A DNA stretch of 64,000 nucleotides from Marinomonas hwangdonensis (lineage in GTDB: Bacteria > Pseudomonadota > Gammaproteobacteria > Pseudomonadales > Marinomonadaceae), in the NCBI RefSeq assembly GCF_003721245.1, contig NZ_RIZG01000008.1, forward strand, positions 62,001 through 126,000, in the 5' to 3' direction. Below, one piece after another: positions 37,314-47,090 of this stretch. The first letter of the stretch is position 1. Each line of letters begins with the position of its first letter. A model generated the notes under the pieces. That model saw only the letters and a program-made list of their open reading frames with translations, was not told the origin of the DNA and did no database searches. Made by a program: the position numbers and the translations under genes.

Positions 37314-38036
37314 GTGCCAAAAGAAAGAAGTCCTAAATATAAACGAATTTTGTTAAAACTCAGTGGCGAAGCTTTAATGGGCGACGAGCCATTTGGTATT
37401 GACCCTAAGGTGCTCAATCGAATCGCTCTTGAGATTGGCCAATTGCGTGGCATCGGTGTTGAGGTTGGTATTGTTATCGGTGGTGGTAACTTGTTCCGTG
37501 GACAGGCTTTGAGTAAAGCAGGTATGGACCGTGTCACTGGCGATCACATGGGTATGCTGGCAACGGTGATGAATGCTTTGGCGATGCGAGATGCCCTAGA
37601 ACGCGCTAATATTGCCACTCGTGTAATGTCAGCGATTACCATGACGGGTATTGTCGAACCTTACGACAGAAGGCGTGCGATGCGCTTAATGCAAGAAGGT
37701 GATGTGCTGATTTTCTCTGCTGGTACAGGCAATCCCTTTTTTACAACAGACTCTGCCGCTTGTTTGCGCGGTATCGAGATTGATGCTGATGTTGTATTGA
37801 AGGCAACGAAAGTGGATGGTGTGTACTCTGCCGATCCAATGAAAGATCCTACTGCAGTCAAATATGATACATTAGGCTATGATGAGGTGCTTGAGAAACA
37901 ATTGGGCGTTATGGATTTAACGGCGATTTGTTTAACACGAGATCACAGCATGCCAATACGAGTATTTAATATGAATAAGCCTGGCGCCTTGGTGAACATC
38001 ATGGTTGGCGGCGACGAAGGTACCCTGATTAAGTGA
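37314..38036 (+). CDS. pyrH: UMP kinase
   Basis: Hexameric bacterial UMP kinase (amino-acid-kinase fold) that makes UDP. I start it at GTG 37314 (240 residues, '[23 protein letters not shown]') because GGAGG lies five bases upstream; in-frame TTG 37278 and ATG 37290 would place that Shine-Dalgarno inside the gene. Conserved motifs: 'LKLSGEAL', '[10 protein letters not shown]', '[13 protein letters not shown]', '[14 protein letters not shown]', 'KATKVDGVY'. frr follows after 7 bp. Confidence 0.96.
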   Translation: MPKERSPKYKRILLKLSGEALMGDEPFGIDPKVLNRIALEIGQLRGIGVEVGIVIGGGNLFRGQALSKAGMDRVTGDHMGMLATVMNALAMRDALERANIATRVMSAITMTGIVEPYDRRRAMRLMQEGDVLIFSAGTGNPFFTTDSAACLRGIEIDADVVLKATKVDGVYSADPMKDPTAVKYDTLGYDEVLEKQLGVMDLTAICLTRDHSMPIRVFNMNKPGALVNIMVGGDEGTLIK

Positions 38037-38043
38037 GGAAGTT

Positions 38044-38601
38044 ATGATTAACGAAATTCTTAAAGACGCAGAAGAGCGAATGGGCAAAGCGGTTGCTTCT
38101 GTTGAATCTGCATTTAAAAAAATCCGTACTGGTCGAGCACACCCGAGTATTTTAGACTCTGTTAAAGTGAACTATTACGGTTCTGAAACACCGTTGAGCC
38201 AAGTGGCTAACATTACTGTTGAAGATGCGCGAACCTTGGGTGTTTCTCCTTGGGAAAACAATTTGGTTCCTGAGATCGAAAAAGCCATCATGAAGTCAGA
38301 TCTTGGTTTGAATCCGGCAACGAATGGAAATCTGATCCGCATTCCTATGCCTGCCCTGACTGAAGAAACGCGTAAAAACTACTTTAAGCAGGCGAAAAAT
38401 GAAGCTGAAAACGGCCGTATTGCTATTCGCAATATCCGTCGCGATGCCAATGGCAGTCTTAAAGACCTGTTGAAAGAAAAAGAAATATCTGAAGACGACG
38501 ATCGTCGTGGACAAGATCAAGTTCAAAAAATCACCGACAAATATGTCGCACTCGTTGAAGAGCGTCTTGCCGCAAAAGAAAAAGACTTGATGGAAATTTA
38601 G
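38044..38601 (+). CDS. frr: Ribosome recycling factor
   Basis: With EF-G, splits post-termination ribosomes. The 185 residues show the N-terminal 'MINEILKDAEERMGKAVAS' helix, 'IRTGRAHPSILDSVKVNYYG', the hinge 'LIRIPMPALTEETRK' and the C-terminal helix 'DKYVALVEERLAAKEKDLMEI'. It lies 7 bp after pyrH and ends just before a UUCG-loop terminator. Confidence 0.98.
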   Translation: MINEILKDAEERMGKAVASVESAFKKIRTGRAHPSILDSVKVNYYGSETPLSQVANITVEDARTLGVSPWENNLVPEIEKAIMKSDLGLNPATNGNLIRIPMPALTEETRKNYFKQAKNEAENGRIAIRNIRRDANGSLKDLLKEKEISEDDDRRGQDQVQKITDKYVALVEERLAAKEKDLMEI

Positions 38602-38606
38602 TGAAG

Positions 38607-38632
38607 AAGGCGAGCTTCGGCTCGCTTTTTTT
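38607..38632 (+). terminator. Intrinsic terminator after frr
   Basis: GCGAGC-TTCG-GCTCGC stem-loop (stable UUCG tetraloop; stem can extend through flanking A/T pairs) followed by seven T. Confidence 0.88.
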
Positions 38633-38650
38633 ATTAACTAAGGTGACGCT

Positions 38651-39382
38651 ATGTCTGTAATCAATGGCACTGATGCTGAGTCAGTCGCTGTACCAGAACA
38701 TATTGCCATAATCATGGATGGTAATAATCGCTGGGCCAAAAAAAAGCACCTCCCTAGTATCGCTGGGCACTCTGCAGGAGCATCGGCAGTTCGTCGCGTG
38801 GTCGAGTCAGCCGCTTTGGCAGGGGTTAAGGTGTTAACGCTTTTTGCCTTTTCTAGTGAAAACTGGAAGCGTCCTAAGCTCGAAGTGGACGGTTTGATGG
38901 CGCTTTTTATGCGCTCCCTCAAAAAGGAGCTCAAGCGGTTAAATAAGCACGAAATTAAATTTAAGATAATAGGTGATCTTTCTGGATTTAGTGAAAGCTT
39001 ACAAGCACAGATTAAGACGGTTGAAGAAGCCACGCAGGCTAACGACAAAATGACGCTTGTCATTGCAGCAAACTATGGTGGTCGTTGGGATATAGCGCAA
39101 GCAGCTCGAAAGGTCACGGAACGTGTGCTTGCTGGTGAGCTAACAGTGGAAAATATCAATGAAACGGTATTAAGTGAGCATATGCAGCTCGCCGATTTGC
39201 CGGCGCCTGATCTTTTGATTAGAACGTCTGGTGAAGAACGTATTAGCAACTTCTTGCTTTGGCAGACGGCTTATTCTGAGTTTGTATTTCTTCCTGTGTT
39301 GTGGCCGGATTTTGGTCAGACGCATTTTGATGAAGCTATCCAAACTTATCAAAACCGTCAACGACGTTATGGTGGTCGATAA
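38651..39382 (+). CDS. uppS: Undecaprenyl diphosphate synthase (cis-prenyltransferase)
   Basis: Condenses farnesyl diphosphate with eight isopentenyl diphosphates to the C55 carrier lipid for cell-wall synthesis. The 243-residue protein has the catalytic Asp motif 'AIIMDGNNRWAKKKHLP' and 'GHSAGASAVRRVV', and the C-terminal 'DLLIRTSGEERISNFLLWQTAYSEFVF'. The Gly-Asn-Asn variant of the usual 'MDGNGRWA' loop is a small deviation. It starts the uppS-cdsA-dxr-rseP-bamA run. Confidence 0.96.
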   Translation: MSVINGTDAESVAVPEHIAIIMDGNNRWAKKKHLPSIAGHSAGASAVRRVVESAALAGVKVLTLFAFSSENWKRPKLEVDGLMALFMRSLKKELKRLNKHEIKFKIIGDLSGFSESLQAQIKTVEEATQANDKMTLVIAANYGGRWDIAQAARKVTERVLAGELTVENINETVLSEHMQLADLPAPDLLIRTSGEERISNFLLWQTAYSEFVFLPVLWPDFGQTHFDEAIQTYQNRQRRYGGR

Positions 39383-39384
39383 CC

Positions 39385-40188
39385 ATGTTACTCCCTCGAA
39401 TTTTAAGCGCCATCGTTATGGCTGTGTTGTTTGTTTGTGCCGTCTTTGTTTTAGACATCACTTATTTTATTTTCGCCATGGCCGGTGTTGTGTTTCTAGC
39501 AGGATGGGAGTGGGCGCGTTTATCTGGTCTGCATAAGCAGACACATCGTATGTTATACGCAGTGCTCATTAGCGTGGTGTGTTTTGGTGTGTTTCAAGCC
39601 AATGTGCACATGCTTTCCCTTTTTGTTAGCCCTTTTCTGTGGGGGTTGGCTTTATACTGGGTAATGCGTTATCCAACTCATCTTGTTTGGCGGCATGTTT
39701 ACAGTCGTCTCGTGTTTGGCGTGTTTGTGTTGGTTACGACTTGGTCTGCATTGGTTGTGCTCAGGGAGTCAGCAGACTTTCTGGTGTGGGTGCTTTTACT
39801 GATGGGATTAATATGGGGAGCCGATACTGGCGCCTATTTTGCGGGACGGGCTTTCGGTAAACGTAAGTTGGCGCGTTTTGTGAGTCCTGGAAAGTCTTGG
39901 GAAGGTGTGTTCGGTGGCGTGTTTTTAACGCAAATTGGCATCATGGTGTTTGCTACGATGAGCGATTTTTCACTTTTACAATGGGGGGGATTGGCGGTGA
40001 TTGCGTTGGTGACCTCTTTTGTGTCTGTGTTAGGTGATCTAACTGAGAGTTTATTTAAGCGCCATGAAGAACTTAAAGATTCAAGTCGTCTTATCCCTGG
40101 GCATGGTGGGGTGATGGATCGTGTGGATAGCTTGACGGCCGCAGCGCCAATTTATGTTCTGTTATTAAGTTTAACTGGGTGGCTTTGA
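39385..40188 (+). CDS. cdsA: Phosphatidate cytidylyltransferase
   Basis: Makes CDP-diacylglycerol from CTP and phosphatidic acid, the branch point of phospholipid synthesis. The 267-residue protein is polytopic with about seven hydrophobic segments and ends with the family signature 'SVLGDLTESLFKR...DSSRLIPGHGGVMDRVDSL'. It is 2 bp after uppS; its TGA overlaps the dxr ATG by one base. Confidence 0.95.
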   Translation: MLLPRILSAIVMAVLFVCAVFVLDITYFIFAMAGVVFLAGWEWARLSGLHKQTHRMLYAVLISVVCFGVFQANVHMLSLFVSPFLWGLALYWVMRYPTHLVWRHVYSRLVFGVFVLVTTWSALVVLRESADFLVWVLLLMGLIWGADTGAYFAGRAFGKRKLARFVSPGKSWEGVFGGVFLTQIGIMVFATMSDFSLLQWGGLAVIALVTSFVSVLGDLTESLFKRHEELKDSSRLIPGHGGVMDRVDSLTAAAPIYVLLLSLTGWL

Positions 40189-41363
40189 TGCAGGGTATTT
40201 GTTTGTTAGGGGCAACTGGCTCAATTGGGCAAAGCACCTTAGATATTATTTCCCTACACCCAGATAAATTTCGATTAATCAGTGCCTCTGCGAATCACAG
40301 CGTGGATAAAATGGCGCAAATTTGTCGTCGTTTTAAACCGCTTAGAGTGGTAATGGGGTCTGAAAAAACACGTGATGAATTAGCGCGACAATGCTTTGAC
40401 CTAGATATTTCCTTTGAGTGGGGAGCGCAAGCATTAGACAGTATTGCCGCAGATTCTGCTGTGGATCAAGTCATGGCTGCCATTATGGGGTTTGCTGGGC
40501 TTAGTCCAACTTTGTCGGGGATACGGGCAGGAAAACGCACCCTGTTGGCAAACAAAGAGTCGCTGGTGACCGCGGGTAAGCTCTTTATGGATGAGGTTGC
40601 ACGTCATGATGTTATGTTGCTTCCGATTGACAGTGAACACAATGCGATTTACCAAAGCTTGCCTCAAACTTCGGTAGGGGCGCATAAAAAAGATGTGTCA
40701 AAAATCATATTAACAGCTTCTGGTGGCCCCTTCAGAACCTGGTCATTAGAAGAAATGGTATCGGTAACGCCGGCTCAGGCCTGCAAGCATCCAAACTGGT
40801 CGATGGGGCAAAAGATATCGATTGATTCCGCCACCTTGATGAATAAAGGGCTTGAATTAATTGAGGCCTGTTGGTTGTTTGATGTCACGCCAAACGAAGT
40901 TGATGTGGTTGTTCATCCAGAAAGCATCATCCACTCGATGGTGTCTTATCGTGATGGGTCTGTGCTTTCTCAGATGGGAAATCCTGATATGAAAATTCCT
41001 ATCGCATACGGCATGAGTTGGCCTGACAGAATAGAAACCAGTGTTGCTCCGCTCAGCTTGATTGATATTGGGCGTTTGAATTTTGAGTCTCCTGACGTGG
41101 TACGTTTTCCAAATCTTACTCTTGCTGCTGATGCCTGGTTTATGGGGGGGACGGCAATGGCGGTGCTAAATGCGGCTAATGAGGTGGCAGTAGACGCTTT
41201 TTTACACCATAAAATTGGATTCTTAGACATTGCTAAGCTTAATGAAAAAGTATTGTCTACCGCGAATATTGTCGCAGTCAATGAACTTGAAGATGTGTTA
41301 GAGGCCGATAAAATGGCTCGTCGTTTAGCGCTTAATATGGTTTATTCTGGTTGGCTTTTATGA
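40188..41363 (+). CDS. dxr: 1-deoxy-D-xylulose 5-phosphate reductoisomerase
   Basis: Second step of the MEP isoprenoid pathway (also called ispC). The start at ATG 40188 gives 391 residues and overlaps the cdsA stop (TGATG). Motifs: NADPH site 'LLGATGSIGQSTLD', 'LLANKESLVTAG', metal ligands in 'LPIDSEHNAIYQ', and 'MGQKISIDSATLMNKGLELIEA'. ispD of the same pathway begins at 63.5 kb. Its stop overlaps the rseP start (ATGA). Confidence 0.97.
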   Translation: MQGICLLGATGSIGQSTLDIISLHPDKFRLISASANHSVDKMAQICRRFKPLRVVMGSEKTRDELARQCFDLDISFEWGAQALDSIAADSAVDQVMAAIMGFAGLSPTLSGIRAGKRTLLANKESLVTAGKLFMDEVARHDVMLLPIDSEHNAIYQSLPQTSVGAHKKDVSKIILTASGGPFRTWSLEEMVSVTPAQACKHPNWSMGQKISIDSATLMNKGLELIEACWLFDVTPNEVDVVVHPESIIHSMVSYRDGSVLSQMGNPDMKIPIAYGMSWPDRIETSVAPLSLIDIGRLNFESPDVVRFPNLTLAADAWFMGGTAMAVLNAANEVAVDAFLHHKIGFLDIAKLNEKVLSTANIVAVNELEDVLEADKMARRLALNMVYSGWLL

Positions 41364-42706
41364 TCATAAACATTCTTTCTATAATTGTTGCTTTAGGTTT
41401 GCTCATTACCTTTCATGAGTTTGGTCATTTCTATGTGGCGCGCCGTTGTGGGGTAAAAGTGTTGCGTTTCTCTGTGGGATTCGGGAAGCCCATTTATCGC
41501 TACGTGGGTAAAACTGGCACAGAGTACACTCTTGCGATGATTCCATTGGGTGGTTATGTACGCATGCTGGATGAGCGCGAAGGCAATGTACCCGAATCGC
41601 TAAGAGATCAAACATTCAACACTAAAACAGTATGGCAGCGGATTGCTATCGTTGCGGCAGGACCCATTGCAAATTTCATTTTAGCCATTGTCATTTATGC
41701 GTTCGTTGCTTTGTTGGGCATTCAATCTGTTGCCCCTAAAGTAGGTGACATCGCGACTGATTCTCCGTTGAGTCAAACTCAGATTCAGATAGGCGATGAA
41801 CTTACGTCTATTGCTGGTGAACCTGTTACGTCGTGGGAAGATGTAAATTTAGTGTTAGCAGGCTTGATAGGTCAAACAGGAAGCATTATCGTCAGTTATC
41901 AAGTTGAAGGTGAAAGCTTTCAACGAGAAGGCTCTGTGAAACTTAATCGTTGGTTGACAGGAGAAGAGCCCAACAATTTGATTCAAGCCTTTGGCGTGAG
42001 CCCATGGCAACCAGACGTTGAGCCTGTTATTGCCCAAGTGGTTGAGGGCGGAGCGGCCTATAAGGCGGGTTTCGAGGCAAAAGACAAAATATTGAGAGTG
42101 GAAGGCTCCACTATGTCGAGCTGGCAACAAGTTGTTGAAGTGGTTCAGGCAAGCCCAGGTAAGAGATTGAACGTTGAGGTGTTGCGTGGGCAAATGACCT
42201 ACAATCTCTCCCTTGAGCCTGAGGTTATGCAGCGCAATGGCGTTGATCTAGGTTATGCAGGCCTTGCTGTAGTACCGCCCAAGTGGGACGAGAGTCTCAT
42301 ACGTGAGCGTCACTATGGCCCCATTGAAGCACTGTCTTATGGTGCGTTACAGACCTATAAAATGGTGACGCTGACCGTCTCTTCGATTGGGAAAATGTTG
42401 CAAGGTCTCATTTCTGTCGACAATCTGTCAGGGCCTATTACCATTGCGAAAATCGCCAGTGCATCGGCTGATTCTGGGTTGCAGACGTTTTTAAAGTTTA
42501 TGGCTTACCTTAGTGTCAGTTTAGGTGTGCTTAATTTGTTGCCCATTCCAATGTTGGATGGTGGGCATCTGTTGTTTTTTGGCATTGAAGCTATACGCCG
42601 AAAGCCTGTCTCTGAACGAATTCAGGGTATGGCGTATCGAGTTGGTGCTTCTCTTTTATTTGCTTTAATGGCGGTTGCCATTTTTAATGATATTGCCCGC
42701 TTGTAG
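41360..42706 (+). CDS. rseP: Site-2 intramembrane protease RseP
   Basis: Zinc metalloprotease in the inner membrane that cleaves anti-sigma factor RseA in the envelope stress response and clears signal-peptide remnants. The start at ATG 41360 (ATGA overlap with dxr) gives 448 residues. The active site 'HEFGH' lies in the first membrane helix near residue 19, two PDZ domains occupy the periplasmic part (about 115-310), and the third zinc ligand is in 'LLPIPMLDGGHLLFF'. Next to bamA, a main source of the stress it senses. Confidence 0.96.
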   Translation: MIINILSIIVALGLLITFHEFGHFYVARRCGVKVLRFSVGFGKPIYRYVGKTGTEYTLAMIPLGGYVRMLDEREGNVPESLRDQTFNTKTVWQRIAIVAAGPIANFILAIVIYAFVALLGIQSVAPKVGDIATDSPLSQTQIQIGDELTSIAGEPVTSWEDVNLVLAGLIGQTGSIIVSYQVEGESFQREGSVKLNRWLTGEEPNNLIQAFGVSPWQPDVEPVIAQVVEGGAAYKAGFEAKDKILRVEGSTMSSWQQVVEVVQASPGKRLNVEVLRGQMTYNLSLEPEVMQRNGVDLGYAGLAVVPPKWDESLIRERHYGPIEALSYGALQTYKMVTLTVSSIGKMLQGLISVDNLSGPITIAKIASASADSGLQTFLKFMAYLSVSLGVLNLLPIPMLDGGHLLFFGIEAIRRKPVSERIQGMAYRVGASLLFALMAVAIFNDIARL

Positions 42707-42716
42707 AGAGGTATAT

Positions 42717-45032
42717 GTGAAAGTCGTTTCAGCGGTATTGTTGACTTTAATAAGTGTGCAAGGTTACGCAAATACAGTAGAAGATGTTCGTATTGATGGT
42801 TTGGTACAAATGCCATCGTCTAGAGCTTTTGATGTTATCGGTTTTAATGATCGCGAGTCCTATAATGCGGGTAAGGTGTATCAAGCAATTAATGCGCTTT
42901 TTAACACGGGTTACTTCAGTGATATCGATGTTTTTAAAGATAATGACATCCTGGTATTTAATGTTGTAGAACGACCCTCAATTGGTAATTTAACCATAGA
43001 AGGGAACGAATTAATCAAAACTGAAGATCTGCAAAGAGGGTTGACTTTATCTGGCTTAGAAATTGGCGAGATCTATAAGCCAGAAACTTTAAATCAAATT
43101 GTTCAAGAATTACAACGACAATATTATGCCCTAGGACGATACAGCGCCAAAGTAGATATTTCAGTTGAGCCCATGCCCCGAAATAGAACGGCTATTGCCA
43201 TTGATATCGATGAAGGTGACACTGCAAAGATTGTTCATATTAATATTGTTGGCAATAAAGACTTTGATCTAGAAACCTTAACAAAAGACTTTGATTCACG
43301 GGAAACAGGTTATTGGAATCCCTTTAGCTCGGCGGACGAATACGCTAAAGAAAAATTAGAGGGTGATATAAATAAACTGAAAAGTTTTTATTTAGATAAT
43401 GGTTATCTGGATTTCTCTGTGGTTTCAAGTCAAGTGAGTTTATCCGCAGATAAACGCGATGTGTATGTTGTCATTAACGTTTCTGAGGGGGAGCCCTACC
43501 AAATTGGAAGTCTAGCTTTAAATGGCAGCCTGCCAATTAGTGAGGACCGCGTGTGGAAACAAATAACACAGAAAAAGGGCGATGTATTTTCTCGTAGCCA
43601 AGTGACTAAGATCATTGAAGACATCTCAACCGAGCTTGGCGACGATGGGTATCTGTTCACTAACGTCAATGTTATCCCAGAGAAGCTTGATGATCAGACG
43701 GTCAATTTGAGTTATCAAATTGCACCGGGCCCAAAAGTGTACGTACGTCGTATTATTTTTAGCGGTAACCGTGAGACACAAGATGAAGTGTTGCGTCGTG
43801 AAATGACCCAGTTTGAAGGGACGTTAGCAACGCACTCTAAAATTCAAGCATCCAAGCGTCGTATCGAGCGGTTAGGTTTTTTTAGTCGAGTTGATTTGAG
43901 GACTCGCCCTGTCAATGGAACGACGGACCAAGTAGATATAGAAGTCGTAGTAGAGGAGCAAGCCTCTGGCAGTATCCAGGCCAGTATTGGTTACTCGGAA
44001 GAAAGTGGCACAGTGCTGGGTTTTGGTATATCAAAACGTAACTTTCTAGGAACAGGCAATAAGTTGTCTTTTAATGCCTCTAGAACAAATCAATCGCAAA
44101 ATTATGCGATCAGTTACGATAATCCTTATTTTACTGTGGATGGCGTGAGTCGTGGCTTCGAAATGTTTTATAAAACGAGCGATCATGCTAGTGATGATGT
44201 CGAAGATTATGACCTAGATGAAATAGGGGCTGGTGTTAATTTTGGCTATCCTATTTCAGATACTCAACGTTTGTCTTTTGGCGTGACGGTTAAAGAAACA
44301 ACTGTCCAGTTGGGTTTTGATCCATCAAATGAGACGAAAAGCTACATCAATACGCAGGGCGATAATTACGATGACATTATCGGCAGTATCAGTTGGAGTG
44401 ACAACGATTTGATTGGTGGTGTTTTGCCTACTGAGGGTTACTCAACCAGAGCGACGCTTGAAGTGGCATTGCCCGCTGGTGATCAGCAGTACAGTAAGCT
44501 GAGCTTAACATCGCAAAAATATTGGAATTTGAATGATTCTAACCTTTGGTTGTTTCGTTTAAAAGGTCGTTTGGGTTATGGTAAAAGTTATGGTGACACT
44601 GAGGCTTTCCCCTTCTTTGAAAACTATTTCGCAGGTGGATCGTATTCTGTACGTGGTTATGGCGCCTCCTCGTTAGGGCCAAAAAACTCATACGATGCGG
44701 GCTCAACGAATACCAGTTCTGCGTTGGGGGGAAACATTCTTATGACGGGTACGGCGGAGCTTATTTTTCCTTTGCCTATGGTTGAAGATCATAAGTCAGT
44801 AAGAACAGCCGTATTCATTGATGGCGGTAGTGTGTTTACGGACTATTGTTTGGCGGGCAACACAGAGTGTAACCAAGGAATACAGCTTGATGAAATACGC
44901 TACAGTGCGGGTTTGAGTTGGACATGGATTACGCCTATTGCCCCCTTGTCTTTTAACTTTTCTCGACCATTAAATGCGAAAAGCGGCGATAAAACGGATC
45001 TGTTCCAATTTCAGTTAGGGACGACGTTTTAA
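42717..45032 (+). CDS. bamA: Outer membrane protein assembly factor BamA
   Basis: Core of the BAM complex that folds beta-barrel proteins into the outer membrane. GTG 42717, preceded by GAGAGG, gives 771 residues with a clean signal peptide (cleavage after about residue 19, 'GYA'-'NTV'). Five POTRA domains fill roughly residues 20-420, followed by a 16-strand barrel with the conserved 'VRGY' of loop 6 ('GGSYSVRGYGASSLGP') and a C-terminal Phe ('FQLGTTF'). Frame continues upstream into rseP, which is not a credible start. Confidence 0.96.
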   Translation: MKVVSAVLLTLISVQGYANTVEDVRIDGLVQMPSSRAFDVIGFNDRESYNAGKVYQAINALFNTGYFSDIDVFKDNDILVFNVVERPSIGNLTIEGNELIKTEDLQRGLTLSGLEIGEIYKPETLNQIVQELQRQYYALGRYSAKVDISVEPMPRNRTAIAIDIDEGDTAKIVHINIVGNKDFDLETLTKDFDSRETGYWNPFSSADEYAKEKLEGDINKLKSFYLDNGYLDFSVVSSQVSLSADKRDVYVVINVSEGEPYQIGSLALNGSLPISEDRVWKQITQKKGDVFSRSQVTKIIEDISTELGDDGYLFTNVNVIPEKLDDQTVNLSYQIAPGPKVYVRRIIFSGNRETQDEVLRREMTQFEGTLATHSKIQASKRRIERLGFFSRVDLRTRPVNGTTDQVDIEVVVEEQASGSIQASIGYSEESGTVLGFGISKRNFLGTGNKLSFNASRTNQSQNYAISYDNPYFTVDGVSRGFEMFYKTSDHASDDVEDYDLDEIGAGVNFGYPISDTQRLSFGVTVKETTVQLGFDPSNETKSYINTQGDNYDDIIGSISWSDNDLIGGVLPTEGYSTRATLEVALPAGDQQYSKLSLTSQKYWNLNDSNLWLFRLKGRLGYGKSYGDTEAFPFFENYFAGGSYSVRGYGASSLGPKNSYDAGSTNTSSALGGNILMTGTAELIFPLPMVEDHKSVRTAVFIDGGSVFTDYCLAGNTECNQGIQLDEIRYSAGLSWTWITPIAPLSFNFSRPLNAKSGDKTDLFQFQLGTTF

Positions 45033-45117
45033 TCCGAACATTATTTCATTATTGAAGTAAAACGTTTGAATCGCAGTGTTTCTATTTTTATTGCGACTAT
45101 ATTAGAGGGAGAACATA

Positions 45118-45612
45118 GTGAAAAAAATATTAGCGTGTTTTATTGCTTTTTGTTGCGTCAGCATTGCGCAAGCTACTGAGATAGCAGTTGTGGATTTCAG
45201 GGCGGCCTTGTTGCAAAGTAATATCGGTCAGGAAGCTGCGAAAGGGCCAAAACAGCAAGTGGCGCAAATGGATGCTACGCTTCAGCAAGAACAGAAAGCG
45301 CTCGAGACTTCTGCCAACGAGCTGAAACGCGACGAGTTGACTTTATCCCAAGAAGAGTTTCAGCAACGCCGTCAAGAGCTAGCAGAGCGTCAAAACAGAC
45401 TTCGTGGTATGGCCGCAAACATGCAACGCCAAGCGAAAGAGCTAGAGCAAGAATTAATAGAATCTTTGACACCAACAGGCGAGGCGGCGTTAAAATCGAT
45501 TATTGAAGAACGCAATTTAGAGCTAGTGTTAAACAGACAATTAAGTCTGTATGCCAGTGCTGCGGCTGATATTACTGACGAGTTAGTGATGCGAATTAAC
45601 AAGGATAATTAA
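45118..45612 (+). CDS. skp: Periplasmic chaperone Skp (OmpH family)
   Basis: Holds unfolded outer-membrane proteins on the way to BAM. The 164-residue protein has a signal peptide ending near 'AQA-TEIAVVDFRAAL', then a long coiled coil rich in Gln/Glu/Arg (about residues 45-115) forming the tentacles. The start is GTG 45118 with AGAGGGAGA upstream. It sits between bamA and lpxD as in E. coli. Confidence 0.94.
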   Translation: MKKILACFIAFCCVSIAQATEIAVVDFRAALLQSNIGQEAAKGPKQQVAQMDATLQQEQKALETSANELKRDELTLSQEEFQQRRQELAERQNRLRGMAANMQRQAKELEQELIESLTPTGEAALKSIIEERNLELVLNRQLSLYASAAADITDELVMRINKDN

Positions 45613-45615
45613 TTG

Positions 45616-46656
45616 ATGAGCCACACGTTAGGGCAATTGGCCACAATAGTGCAGGGTGTTGTAAAAGGAGACGAGAACCTGATTATCGAGAAGCTCGGGA
45701 CGCTTGAGAATGCGACGGCGTCTGAATTGAGCTTTTTGGCCAACTCGAAATATCAAGGTTACTTAACCTCTACTCAAGCTGGTGCCGTTCTGGTGAAAAC
45801 AGAGAATCTTGCTCAGTTGGTAGACAATGCCATTATTGTTTCTAATCCATACCTAGCGTTTGCTCAATTGTCTCATTTGTTTTTCCCGAAGATACAAAGC
45901 TGGTCATCGATACATGAAAGTGCCGTTATAGCGGCCAATACTCGGATTGCGCCGAATGCATGCATAGGGCCCAATGTGGTTATCGATGAAGATTGTGATA
46001 TTGCTGAGGATTGTGTAATAGGGGCTGGGTGTGTGATTGGTCGAGGCACTATCATTGGTCGAGGAACTCGCCTATACCCGAATGTTACACTTTATCATGA
46101 TGTTATTGTAGGGGAGTGTTGCATTCTTCACAGTGGTGCTGTTATTGGCGCGGATGGCTTTGGTTTTGCTCCCAATCAGGGGCGCTGGGAGAAAATCGTA
46201 CAACTTGGTTCAGTTGTGATTGGCAATAAAGTTGAAGTCGGTGCGAATACGACGATAGACCGTGGCGCATTGGAGAACACCCTTATTGGCCATGGTGTTA
46301 TAATAGATAACCAAGTTCAAATTGCTCATAACGTCGTAATTGGCGATAATACCGCCATCGCCGCATGTACCGCGATAGCAGGAAGCACCAAAATTGGCGC
46401 CTCATGCACCATCTCCGGCGGGGTTGGTATTGCCGGTCATCTTGAATTGGCCGATAAAGTACATGTCACTGCTATGAGTTTAATAAGCCATTCCATAACA
46501 GAGCAGGGGTCCTATTCGTCTGGTATGGGGATGGAGTTAACGAGTAAATGGCGTCGAACAGTTGCCAGAGTGCGACGATTAGATGAAATGGCAAAACAGT
46601 TGTTACAAATGAAACAGCAGGTTAATAAGCTTCTAGATAAGGTTGATAATAAATGA
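45616..46656 (+). CDS. lpxD: UDP-3-O-acylglucosamine N-acyltransferase
   Basis: Third step of lipid A synthesis: adds the N-linked 3-hydroxyacyl chain from ACP. ATG 45616 gives 346 residues. It has an N-terminal uridine-binding domain ('[14 protein letters not shown]'), a left-handed beta-helix of hexapeptide repeats with the catalytic His region '[15 protein letters not shown]', and a C-terminal helix. It overlaps fabZ by 4 nt. Confidence 0.96.
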   Translation: MSHTLGQLATIVQGVVKGDENLIIEKLGTLENATASELSFLANSKYQGYLTSTQAGAVLVKTENLAQLVDNAIIVSNPYLAFAQLSHLFFPKIQSWSSIHESAVIAANTRIAPNACIGPNVVIDEDCDIAEDCVIGAGCVIGRGTIIGRGTRLYPNVTLYHDVIVGECCILHSGAVIGADGFGFAPNQGRWEKIVQLGSVVIGNKVEVGANTTIDRGALENTLIGHGVIIDNQVQIAHNVVIGDNTAIAACTAIAGSTKIGASCTISGGVGIAGHLELADKVHVTAMSLISHSITEQGSYSSGMGMELTSKWRRTVARVRRLDEMAKQLLQMKQQVNKLLDKVDNK

Positions 46657-47090
46657 TGGACGTAAATGAAATTCGCCAATACTTACCGCATAGGTATCCG
46701 TTTTTATTGGTGGATCGTGTTATTGAGTTAAATCTAAATGAGTCTATTATTGCGTACAAGAATATTACAATTAATGAGCCTTATTTTGATGGTCACTTCC
46801 CCAATCACCCGATTTTTCCAGGTGTATTGATTATTGAAGCTATGGCCCAAGCTGCAGGTATTCTTGGCTTTAAAACAATGGATAAGAAGCCAGAAGATGG
46901 CTCAATTTATTATTTTGTAGGGTCTGATAAAGCCCGTTTTAAGCGTCCAGTTGTGCCGGGTGACCGTTTACAATTAGAAGCTAAAATCGTGACAGAGAAA
47001 CGTGGAATTTGGAAGTTTGAATGTAGAGCAACGGTTGACGGTGAATTGGCTTGCTCTGCAACTATTCTGTGTGCTGACAGGAAAATATAG
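46653..47090 (+). CDS. fabZ: 3-hydroxyacyl-[ACP] dehydratase FabZ
   Basis: Hot-dog-fold dehydratase of fatty acid elongation; it competes with LpxA for 3-hydroxyacyl-ACP, which explains its place in the lipid A cluster. 145 residues; catalytic His48 in '[14 protein letters not shown]' and Glu62 in '[11 protein letters not shown]'. ATG 46653 overlaps the lpxD stop (ATGA) and is better spaced from AAGG than the next ATG at 46656. Confidence 0.97.
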   Translation: MMDVNEIRQYLPHRYPFLLVDRVIELNLNESIIAYKNITINEPYFDGHFPNHPIFPGVLIIEAMAQAAGILGFKTMDKKPEDGSIYYFVGSDKARFKRPVVPGDRLQLEAKIVTEKRGIWKFECRATVDGELACSATILCADRKI